Of a stretch of DNA of 37,259 nt, positions 14,201 through 21,062 are shown piece after piece. Below the pieces are notes generated by a model. The model saw only the letters and a list, made by a program, of their open reading frames with translations, made no database searches and was not told the origin of the DNA. Every line of letters starts with the position of its first letter. Position 1 is the first letter of the stretch. Both the position numbers and the translations under genes were made by a program. Origin of the DNA: MGBC114844 sp910585855 (lineage in GTDB: Bacteria; Bacillota; Clostridia; Lachnospirales; Lachnospiraceae). Location of the stretch: assembly GCA_965646165.1 (NCBI GenBank), contig CBFFYP010000046.1, positions 1 to 37,259 of the forward strand, given 5' to 3'.

Positions 14201-16612
14201 ACAGCAGAAGTACAAGTACAGATACCAGATGCTAAAGAAGGTGTTTGGGCAGGATTGGGAATCCGTTCCCAGACCGGAATGAACTGGAATAACAGCGGTT
14301 ATACACTGCGGGTAGATGGTGCAGGAAATTGGGAACTGTATCGGATAGGTACAAAGGTTCGAAGCGGAAATGTTGCGTCTTCCGCAGAAGGAACATATAA
14401 GATTGCTCTGACTGGACTGGATAATACAATTATTGCATCAATAGATGGAGAAATGGTAGCGACTTATCAGGATGTAAATCCAATGCTTTCAGGACGTGTA
14501 AAATTTAGTTCTACTTGGGATCAGGTTTATTTTGATGATTTTACTGTAAAGAAAACCAGTGTAGGAATACCTTATGCATTATCTATGATAGATGGACAGG
14601 ATAAATCTGTAACCTATGAAGGGGAATGGAAAATTGATAATCCGGGTTCAGGAAGTGCAGATAACTGGTATCGTACCGTTTCAATCGGAGAAGAAGGAGC
14701 TTCTTTCGAATTTGAAATGGAAGGAGATGGATTTGCTGTTATAGGAGAAAATTTCGATTCAGTAAGATTAAAAATTGAAGTAGACGGAAAAGAAAAAGAA
14801 TCTAATGCAGCCGTTACAGCAGTGCCAAAACGTTATGAAGCATATACAATGTCAGGTCTTGGAATGGGCAGACATACTGTTAAAATAACAGTACAGTCTG
14901 GTACATTAAATTTAGATGCTTTACATATATTAGGAGAAAAAACACCAGCAGATGACAATGCTGTTGTAAAAGTTTTAACAGAATTTCCAATGCAAACGGT
15001 TTTTGCAGGAAAAGGAATAGAAAATCTTCCAGAAGAAGTAGAAGTGCAGAAAGCAGATGGAAGTACGCAGAAATTATCAGTAAATTGGAATAAAAATACG
15101 GAAGATCTTTCTAAATATTTATTTAAAGAAACCAGTATTACAGGTACATTGGAAAATGGCGTTAATGCAGCAGGATTTCCGGTAGAAGTTTCAGTTCCAA
15201 TAGAAGTAATACCTTCTGGTACAGTATACTTTATTGATACGGTAACAGGGTTTGGAAGTGGAACAACGCCTCCTCTTACTACAGAATCCTATGATCGGAT
15301 TGCTGCTTTGTTAGGCGATCAGTTATTAAATAAAACTTATGATCAATTAAAAGAAGACGGAAATACATGGGGACTGGTTGATAAAGATGCCGGAACAAAA
15401 GGGTATACTTCTACCGCTAATAAGACGGATACCGGTATTTATGGAAAAGATAATAAAGCAGGAGAAACATTAAGCTATGCATTTACACTGCCTGCTGGAT
15501 TGTATACACTGTATTCCGAACATCGGGAATGGTGGAGTCAAAATCGTCCGATGTCAACAAGTATTACAGTAAATGGAGAAACGCTGGATGCAGGTGAAAT
15601 TTTACTAAATGGCAGCAGCGGTGATCTTCTTCATACTTATGATTTTGAAGTAAAAGAAGAACAAGTGGTTACTTATACTGTAACGGCTACTGGAACACAA
15701 GCTCCTGTAATTAGTTGGTTAGCAGTGAGTGAAAAAGGAAGCGAAACAGATAAATCTGGGTTGGAAGAAGTGATAAAAACAGCAGAACAATTAAAAGAAA
15801 CCGATTATACCGAAACGAGCTATCAGGCAGTAAAAACGGCATTGGAAGCTGCAAAGACAATTTTGGCAGATGAAAAGGCAGAACAGGCAGCTATAGATGA
15901 AGCAAAAGAAAATCTGATAAAGGCAATAGAAGCATTAGAGAAAAAGCCAGATAAGCCAGTAAGACCAGTTCCAGATGATTCCGATGATTCGGATAGTGAT
16001 GAGGATGTACAGGAAAATGCTTTCCTTACAAGCAGGGAAGAAAGTCTTGTAGTTGGTGCTTTGGGAACGAGTTCGATTAAAGAAGTAACAGAAAACGACA
16101 GCGGAAAGCTGGTAGTTTCAACAGCAAATGAGATTGTTTTTGTTGAAAAGAACGGAACTCTTTCGAAAGATAAGTGGCAGCGGGTAGAAGGGTCTTGGTA
16201 TTTCTTTGGTATGGACAATAAGGCGGTAAGCGGCTGGCTGAAGAGAAACGAGAAATGGTATCATTTGAATGAAAACAGTAAGAAGATGGAAACTGGCTGG
16301 CTAAAGACAAAAGATGGAAAGTGGTATCTGCTGGATAGTGTAAATGGAGATATGAAGACTGGTTGGCAGCAGATAGCAGATGGAAAGTGGTATTTGTTGG
16401 ATAGTATAAATGGAGATATGAAGACCGGTTGGCAGCAGACAGCGGATGGAAAGTGGTATTTATTGGATGATGTAAATGGAGATATGAAGACTGGCTGGCA
16501 GATGGTGAAAGGGGTTTGGTATTATCTGACCGAAACGGGAGCTATGGCAGAGGATACGATTACACCAGATGGCTATACAGTTGGAAAGGATGGAGCTTGG
16601 ACTGGACGATAG
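11282..16612 (+). CDS. Secreted cell-wall-binding GH59 beta-galactosidase/galactocerebrosidase-like enzyme (intact paralogue)
   Basis: 1776 residues from ATG 11282 behind GGAAGGAG. Order: signal peptide (1 to ~35); Ser/Ala-rich region; LamG-like domain (~100-300); helical segment; GH59 barrel and sandwich (~373-860), with proton donor E543 in NETGDPDE and nucleophile E637 in VWYSEG; GALC-like lectin domain (~880-1100); beta-sandwich; Big_4-like Ig; beta-sandwich with HREWW; one FIVAR unit; acidic DDSDDSDSDED linker; and choline-binding-like GW repeats (~1640-1776). It aligns along nearly its whole length with the first GH59 protein but lacks the GH43 module and six FIVAR units. GH59 removes beta-galactose from glycolipids and glycans with retention; the real substrate is unknown. 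With the neighbour broken, this copy probably supplies the activity. Confidence 0.88.
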   Translation: MRRKRRRFLSLGMAVSMLLTYPAVPFTVYASAYQGTETKQKSLDMDSIGESGGALLTEQNSSAASGSAAAVNTTLYNTREGEPVRPIEKLPQGYDQSLEDNDGLELKDAGAAFSDATECGKILSVTAGWNNQNQGHASVKDAESLFKKTEFTVLLDVKRDGTPDESDANKKVVFTIGNASQSLSLLSRDNTFGYGDKKGGVVTNPVEMTGINADGWNTLAMTYKEEAGGNGSVVVYVNGQKSAEAADIGFKLSEMSDLEAMLARSFNTNFLQNGQYDNFVVFGEALDETTLCEETAWRKWKRENTVNIMPLESAVAQAEELILEGFTSNELEAALQEAKDLLVRTDLTANDQETIDTAAETLNREYGKLKPTDIVIKASDVDAANLKKNGLTYKGFGMLNGNSTSNLLLDYKAEKPEEYWAMMEYLFGGEYPLFTSIKMEMGNDGNNSTGSEACTMRYENEEADVSRSPGFVMAADAKKINPDVKISILRWGVPNWVKDAGFAGNKQDENGWNALYRWYKETVFDAYEKYGYVIDFINPDTNETGDPDEEFIKWFAKQIENETNFPSYMDAEAQEAYHNIRIIASDENKGLQIVPSMRADEELYNAVDIIGFHYRTDATDDYVKMADVDDKEVWYSEGCATFGYSELQETKTTEYGYQSIGGYQSPLALMDSFITAFCSSRRTHYMFQPAIGSFYEGIQYGHKELLSARDPWSGYIHYDPALHMLEHFAKFAKFGWENEDNTNGIWMAVSQASKGSFAGTSNEHATAGIDGDAGYLTLAAPDKSNFSVVFVNNTQNSKKFRIKAEDMGIAADTALQIWETTTTESFLQNTGKVELKNGGWIVELPPYSVVTATTLTDVKLQSAPADGIHNEDRTVLDTDQTGRNANTEDEFLYADNFDYKEEEQMEQYNAKTGSTTKVDYLEARGNEPRYLLDTHGAWVVENGRLKHELENSVSQWNGGEPATIVGDFRWMDYTAEVQVQIPDAKEGVWAGLGIRSQTGMNWNNSGYTLRVDGAGNWELYRIGTKVRSGNVASSAEGTYKIALTGLDNTIIASIDGEMVATYQDVNPMLSGRVKFSSTWDQVYFDDFTVKKTSVGIPYALSMIDGQDKSVTYEGEWKIDNPGSGSADNWYRTVSIGEEGASFEFEMEGDGFAVIGENFDSVRLKIEVDGKEKESNAAVTAVPKRYEAYTMSGLGMGRHTVKITVQSGTLNLDALHILGEKTPADDNAVVKVLTEFPMQTVFAGKGIENLPEEVEVQKADGSTQKLSVNWNKNTEDLSKYLFKETSITGTLENGVNAAGFPVEVSVPIEVIPSGTVYFIDTVTGFGSGTTPPLTTESYDRIAALLGDQLLNKTYDQLKEDGNTWGLVDKDAGTKGYTSTANKTDTGIYGKDNKAGETLSYAFTLPAGLYTLYSEHREWWSQNRPMSTSITVNGETLDAGEILLNGSSGDLLHTYDFEVKEEQVVTYTVTATGTQAPVISWLAVSEKGSETDKSGLEEVIKTAEQLKETDYTETSYQAVKTALEAAKTILADEKAEQAAIDEAKENLIKAIEALEKKPDKPVRPVPDDSDDSDSDEDVQENAFLTSREESLVVGALGTSSIKEVTENDSGKLVVSTANEIVFVEKNGTLSKDKWQRVEGSWYFFGMDNKAVSGWLKRNEKWYHLNENSKKMETGWLKTKDGKWYLLDSVNGDMKTGWQQIADGKWYLLDSINGDMKTGWQQTADGKWYLLDDVNGDMKTGWQMVKGVWYYLTETGAMAEDTITPDGYTVGKDGAWTGR

Positions 16613-16634
16613 GAAGAATATGATGTAAGTGAAA

Positions 16635-16669
16635 AGACGGCAGATAGGGTTTTCCTGTCTGTCGTTTTT
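16635..16669 (+). terminator. Intrinsic terminator after the second GH59 gene
   Basis: The stem CGGCAGATAGG/CCTGTCTGTCG with a GTTTT loop is followed by TTTTT. It is a near copy of the terminator at 10735. Confidence 0.9.
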
Positions 16670-16738
16670 GCTGAAATAAAAGAAAAAAACTATTTTTTAT
16701 TCGACTTTTGGAGATAGGGTACTGCTGGAAAGGGTTGG

Positions 16739-17080
16739 CTTTCACCGAACGCCAGAGGTGGTTTGCTCCTGTCCTTTGCTTGCTCCGCTTCAAACGGTAA
16801 GAAAGTCTAGGGCTTCTGATTTTGGTTTATCCAACCAGACGAACCGGGGCGCAATTCGCCCTCACCACAGCCGAAACGGAACTGGTGTAAGGAAGGATTT
16901 TACCAGCCGCAAGATAGCCTCTTTTTTGTCATCCGGGCTAAACACGCCCCTTTTTTTGCATACCCTGCATGGAAGCAGGATATGCAAAAAATTCTAGGTG
17001 CTTCCACAGAAGCCCAAGACTTTCTAACCGTTCTCCGAAGTCGCAGTCAAAGGACAGGAGCAAACCGCCTCTTGCTGTTG
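16739..17080 (+). repeat. Family-B large palindromic element, copy B1
   Basis: The long outer arms 16755-16818 and 17007-17070 are complementary for roughly four fifths of 63 positions; for example GGTTTGCTCCTGTCCTTTG pairs with a segment at 17047-17067, and the inner GGGCTTCTG with CAGAAGCCC. Inside are GGGGCG-CAATTC-GCCC facing GGGC-TAAACA-CGCCCC, and a 17-bp hairpin at 16952-16991 (GCATACCCTGC / GCAGGATATGC, flanked by T6 and A6). The same core occurs inverted at 20527-20862. The left border, TTCACCGAACGC, matches the element start at 37121. Confidence 0.82.
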
Positions 17081-17429
17081 GTTGAATCACGGTAAAAACG
17101 ATGTTTTATTACAGAACAAGTTTTCAGCAACGTTTGGATACGATTTTTTTGTTTCGAATCTGGCGTCCTCTGGTGTTCTTTCTCCACTATTCAATTCTAA
17201 AAGACTTATTGACGTAAAAATCGTATGTTACTAGTCATTTTCTGTTTGAAATTTTAAAGAATTTTTATCCAATTTTCTCGTAAAATCAAAATTTTATACT
17301 TTTTTAAGTTTATCTTGTTTATTAAAAAGTTCTGATTGATTTAGCCGGGATTTCAGAGCATAATGGTATTGAGATTATATATCTTTTGAGAATGGCTTTT
17401 GTGTTTTCTACTATACGAAAAGGAGGCTT
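17081..17429. other. AT-rich intergenic stretch with one solitary element terminus
   Basis: The only recognisable item is GCGTCC at 17163-17168 followed by TCT, a minus-strand GAGGACGCCAGATTCGAAAC resembling the left ends of family-A elements, without a partner arm. The rest is AT-rich, without a gene or a convincing promoter. Confidence 0.4.
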
Positions 17430-18008
17430 ATGGCTGGTGGATACGGAAATAAAAAATGCGGTCAACGCAACAGACCAGTATTTTATGTGAGCCGTCTTGT
17501 TTCATCGCAGAAGGAACGGGATTTTGTTAAGACAAACTATAATGACATCAGGCGTGTATTCAGTATTTGGGTGTGTATGGGCATGGACGAAAACAGTATG
17601 GCTTATGTGCATTTTGTGAAAGACGATTTGCTTGGTTCTTATCTGTGGAAGGGCAGGCTTGACCTGTTAAATATTGTTTTGATAGGTATATCAAATGAAC
17701 TTCCAGAACATAATGAGAAGTATGAGCTGCACCGTCTGCTGAGTACATTGCTTTCAATGGAATTAACTGTTGATGAAAAATTAGGGATTATAAAAACCGA
17801 GTACCATATTCCGGTAGATGGTGAATTGAGAAAGGATGTGAGCGCTTTGTGTAATCTTTCACAGAGAATTAAAGATAACACTTTAGTAGATGTTACAATG
17901 ACTATGTATGAGAATAACTTTACGCTTGAACAGATAGCCGTTGCGACAAAAAAAAGCGTGGAGGAAGTTAGTGCTATCATTAAAAAGCAGAAGCTGGTAT
18001 TGGCATAA
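17430..18008 (+). pseudogene. Rpn/PD-(D/E)XK transposase-family C-terminal fragment (nuclease core missing)
   Basis: 192 residues whose motif R15-x-x-F18-Y19-x-S21 (RPVFYVSRLVSSQ) corresponds to R88-SL-FY-L-S of the full-length Rpn-type protein at the window start. Everything before it, including the D and ExQ active-site strands, is absent. The remainder (QKERDFVKTNYNDIRRVFSIWVCM, then a helical region and a C-terminal HTH-like segment FTLEQIAVATKKSVEEV) is typical of the long clostridial members. An AGGAGG lies only three bases before ATG 17430, so translation is possible but not ideal. It is followed by a good terminator. A remnant rather than an active nuclease is the simplest reading; a standalone accessory protein cannot be excluded. 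It shares the B1-B2 island with the methyltransferase. Confidence 0.65.
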
Positions 18009-18039
18009 TTACAGTAACTTAATAATGCAGACAGTAAAG

Positions 18040-18077
18040 CAGTGAATTTGTTTTTGTGAAAAAAATTCGCTGTTTTT
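18040..18077 (+). terminator. Intrinsic terminator after the Rpn fragment
   Basis: A 10-bp stem, CAGTGAATTT/AAATTCGCTG (one T-G pair), followed by TTTTT. Confidence 0.8.
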
Positions 18078-18236
18078 CTATTTTTGGGAAGATAGATAGT
18101 CAATTGGATTGTTTTTTTATATGGAACGAATAGGTAGTTGTCAATTGTGATTGTACTTTTTATGAGGGTAATATATAGGCATAGATAGAAAGGGTATTTA
18201 TTTTAAGCGATTGCTCTAATTTAAAATTCACTAATG

Positions 18237-18265
18237 TTGACATTATTCGCTATAAAGATTATAAT
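18237..18265 (+). promoter_or_regulatory. Consensus sigma-A promoter of the methyltransferase gene
   Basis: TTGACA (18237-18242), 17-base spacer, TATAAT (18260-18265): a perfect match to the consensus. Transcription would begin near 18272, about 20 bases before the ATG, leaving a short leader that contains AGGAGG. Confidence 0.85.
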
Positions 18266-18292
18266 AAAACCACTAATAATTAGGAGGTTGTT

Positions 18293-20464
18293 ATGTATAT
18301 TTCGGTTAGTGATGCTTCTGCGAAGTTTCATATATCGAAGCGTAGAGTACAAGTATTGTGTGAGCAAGGGCGTATTAGCGGGGCTAAAATGGTCAGTGGT
18401 GTATGGCTTATACCAGAAACAGCACAGAAACCTGTGGATGGTCGAAGAAAAAGTATGGATGGAAATCAATTAGATTTCCTTGATATATCACAGAAAACGC
18501 TTACCGTTGATGATGTTTGTAAAGTATTATCTATATCGAAAGCGACTGCAAAAAATTGGATTCGCTTGGGAAAAATTATCCCTGATGCGGGTGATCAATT
18601 ATTTAGTCAAGAATATATCGAAAAATTTGTTATTGAACTAAAATCGGATGATAATAGAAAACTTAAAAGTCGCAGAAATAAGAAAAATACTACTGGAAAA
18701 GTTCTTTATAAAGACTATGTTTATACAATAACGAATCAAAATTTAGTTGAGGAATTGTTAGAACTTGGCATAATTCAAAACGAAAGTGAGTTATTGATTG
18801 TTCTTGCTAATTTTGCTGTTCAGCTTTATTACCAAAGTCATGACATACTATATTCGGATAATGACGTTTTATTAGATTTTTTATCTCAAGATTATTTTGA
18901 TGATTTTCATGTTTTAATCAGGGACTTGTTAGGAAAAAATATAGTTGATTCCGCTTCAATTGAGAAACTGCATTTAGCATTGACAAAAAAGATTTTATTT
19001 GTAAAAGGAGAAGACTCGTTAGGGTTTGTTTATATTTCTCTGCGGGATATGGGGCAGCGTAAAAATGCTGGTGCTTATTATACTTCTGAAAAAGTTGTAA
19101 ACGAACTAATTGAAAGATTATATGAGAATGAGAGTAATTTGAAGTGTAAAATAATCTGTGATCCATGTTGTGGTACAGGAAATTTTTTATTAGGTCTTAT
19201 ATCGAAAGGAATAGATTATACAAATATTTATGGTCAGGATATTGATCCAATCAGTGTCTATTTATCTCGCATTAATGTTGCACTTATGACTCCACAAATA
19301 TCTGCTGCAGATTTATGTTCTAGGATTATTATTGGAAATACATATTTTGAAACTTTTACACAGAAATTTGATATTATTGTCGGTAATCCTCCATGGGGAA
19401 GCAGTTTTTCAAAAGAAGATGAATTAAAATGCCGCAAACTATTTAAAACTGCTGTTGGAAAAAGTATAGAATCTTATGATTTGTTTGTAGAAAAAGCATT
19501 ATCCATGCTTTGTCCTAATGGTATTTTGGCATTTGTATTACCAGAAGCTATTTTAAGTGTTGCTGCACATGATACGATAAGAAGATTGATAATAGATTCC
19601 TGTTCTTTCAAATTTGTTTCTTATTTAGGGAATGTTTTCTCAGGAGTGCAGTGTCCCTCTATTATTTTAGGCATTACACCAGATAATGCTCAAACTGTAG
19701 CTGGCTGTAAAGTTGTAAGAGGAAAAGAAAGTTTTATCATATCACAGAAAAGAAGTTTTGATGATGGCACATTATCCCTTCACATATCTGATAAAGAAAA
19801 TGAGTGTTTGAATACAATCAGCAGTATTAGCAATGCTGCATATCTAAAAGGAAACGCAAGATTTGCACTAGGCATTGTAACTGGCAACAATAAAGAGTAT
19901 ATCTCTGATAAAAAACAAGATGACTATGAAATCATTTTAAAAGGCAGTAATATTCAAAGATATGGTATAACCATATCTGAAAACTATATTCGATTTACAC
20001 CAGAATCTTTTCAGCAGGCAGCTCCTACAGAAATTTATCGGGCAAAAGAGAAACTGCTATATCGTTTTATTAGTGAAGTTCCTGTTTTCGCATACGACGA
20101 TCAGAAAATACTCTCCTTAAATAGCTGCAATATTGTGATTCCTGAAATTACAGGTCTTAAGATAAAATATGTTCTGGCAATACTCAACTCAAGTGCGGCT
20201 GCCTATTTTATCTCTAAAAAGTTCCATTCCATCAAATTACTCCGTTCATATATAGAACAAATACCCATCCCAATCGTCCCAATAGATATTCAAGATACTA
20301 TTATAAAAAAAGTAGACCAAATAATAAATTCTTCTGAAAACATCATCGGTCTATATACAGAATTAGACAATGAAATTATGAAGTTATTTGGACTTTCTGT
20401 TGAACAAATTAAAATAATACAGACAGCACTAGCAGGAAAAAACCTATTTCTAAAAAAACATTAA
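18293..20464 (+). CDS. HTH-fused N6-adenine DNA methyltransferase, TaqI/Eco57I-like, no nuclease partner
   Basis: 723 residues, ATG 18293 after AGGAGG. Two helix-turn-helix-like segments come first: 1-45 (ISVSDASAKFHISKRRVQVL, ending VWLIPETAQKP, excisionase/MerR-like) and ~69-110 (LTVDDVCKVLSISKATAKNWI). A helical region follows, then the methyltransferase: motif X at G260-A-Y-Y-T-S, SAM-binding motif I D290-P-C-C-G-T-G-N (290-297), and catalytic N365-P-P-W368. The C-terminal half is a TaqI-type target-recognition domain (KGSNIQRYGI; LNSSAAAYFISKKF). It should methylate adenine at a specific site. No PD-(D/E)XK or other nuclease domain is seen in the protein, and no restriction gene adjoins. 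It could be an orphan epigenetic regulator, an anti-restriction gene, or the surviving half of an R-M system. The flanking inverted palindromes suggest the island moved as a unit. Confidence 0.88.
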   Translation: MYISVSDASAKFHISKRRVQVLCEQGRISGAKMVSGVWLIPETAQKPVDGRRKSMDGNQLDFLDISQKTLTVDDVCKVLSISKATAKNWIRLGKIIPDAGDQLFSQEYIEKFVIELKSDDNRKLKSRRNKKNTTGKVLYKDYVYTITNQNLVEELLELGIIQNESELLIVLANFAVQLYYQSHDILYSDNDVLLDFLSQDYFDDFHVLIRDLLGKNIVDSASIEKLHLALTKKILFVKGEDSLGFVYISLRDMGQRKNAGAYYTSEKVVNELIERLYENESNLKCKIICDPCCGTGNFLLGLISKGIDYTNIYGQDIDPISVYLSRINVALMTPQISAADLCSRIIIGNTYFETFTQKFDIIVGNPPWGSSFSKEDELKCRKLFKTAVGKSIESYDLFVEKALSMLCPNGILAFVLPEAILSVAAHDTIRRLIIDSCSFKFVSYLGNVFSGVQCPSIILGITPDNAQTVAGCKVVRGKESFIISQKRSFDDGTLSLHISDKENECLNTISSISNAAYLKGNARFALGIVTGNNKEYISDKKQDDYEIILKGSNIQRYGITISENYIRFTPESFQQAAPTEIYRAKEKLLYRFISEVPVFAYDDQKILSLNSCNIVIPEITGLKIKYVLAILNSSAAAYFISKKFHSIKLLRSYIEQIPIPIVPIDIQDTIIKKVDQIINSSENIIGLYTELDNEIMKLFGLSVEQIKIIQTALAGKNLFLKKH

Positions 20465-20526
20465 AAAAAGAAAAGTTTTACTCCTTTATTGATTAAAGCT
20501 GACAGTAGTTCAATTTTTTGTTCCGA

Positions 20527-20862
20527 AGCCAAGAAACAGACAGATGCTGGAACAATGGGCAGCCTGCAGTGACTTTGGAAAAAAGTTAGAAGTTCTTACT
20601 TCTGCTGCAAAACCTAAGATTTTTTGCATATCCTGCTTCCATGCAGGGTATGCAAAAAAAGGGGCGTGTTTAGCCCGTATACAAAAAAAGGCTGCGTCTT
20701 GTGGTTAGTAGAATCGTTTCTATGCCAATATCCTTTCGGTCTGTTATACGGGCGAATTGCGCCCCGGTCTGTCCGGCTGGATATACAAAAACTGCAGAAG
20801 TTTAGAACTTCTTGCTTTTTGGAAGCCGGAACAGCAGGCTGCCCATTGTTCCAGCATCTGTC
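20527..20862 (-). repeat. Family-B large palindromic element, copy B2 (inverted relative to B1)
   Basis: The outer arms 20539-20567 and 20834-20862 are perfectly complementary over 29 bases but unrelated in sequence to the B1 arms. An inner arm pair (GTTAGAAGTTCTTACTTCTGC against 20794-20815) continues the stem. The core matches B1 on the opposite strand: GGGGCGCAATTCGCCC, GGGCTAAACACGCCCC and the T6-GCATA..TATGC-A6 hairpin. The stem beside the core has changed on both sides together (GCCCGTAT/ATACGGGC here). It starts about 60 bases after the methyltransferase stop. Confidence 0.85.
20620..20659. terminator. Bidirectional terminator-like hairpin inside B2
   Basis: A 17-bp stem (20620-20636 with 20643-20659) and loop TTCCAT, flanked by T6 on one side and A7 on the other, so it could terminate transcription from either direction. 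The same hairpin is at 16952-16991 in B1. It may end the methyltransferase transcript. Confidence 0.6.
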
Positions 20863-20910
20863 GTCCTCTTTGCATCTGTCGTCCTCTCTGCATCTATTGT
20901 CCTCCCCCTA
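20854..20910 (-). repeat. Tandem ~18-bp copies of the B2 element end
   Basis: Three successive units of the form GCATCTGTCGTCCTCTTT, the last degenerate (GCATCTATTGTCCTCCCCC). On the minus strand each reads GAGGACGACAGATGC, so the terminal motif and the first bases of the arm are repeated outward. This resembles the extra GGACGC unit at 999-1018. Confidence 0.75.
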
Positions 20911-20970
20911 GAAAAAATACTCTCCCCCATCAAATTTCAAAGACTTATTTCACTTTTTGTCAGAATAAGG

Positions 20971-20999
20971 TTGCAATTCTTTCCAAAAAAAATTATAAT
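20971..20999 (+). promoter_or_regulatory. Probable promoter of the glucosaminidase-cohesin pair
   Basis: TTGCAA, 17 bases, TATAAT, giving a start near 21006 and a leader of roughly 55 bases. Confidence 0.65.
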
Positions 21000-21062
21000 G
21001 TCCCTGTGTGTCTTTTTAACGGCAGGCAAAATACAAAAATAGAATACAGAATGGAGAAGAAG

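Noticed and set aside
20757..21062. N-terminal extension of the glucosaminidase from 20757
   Set aside because: The frame happens to be open through the B2 element; the signal peptide and binding site place the start at 21063.
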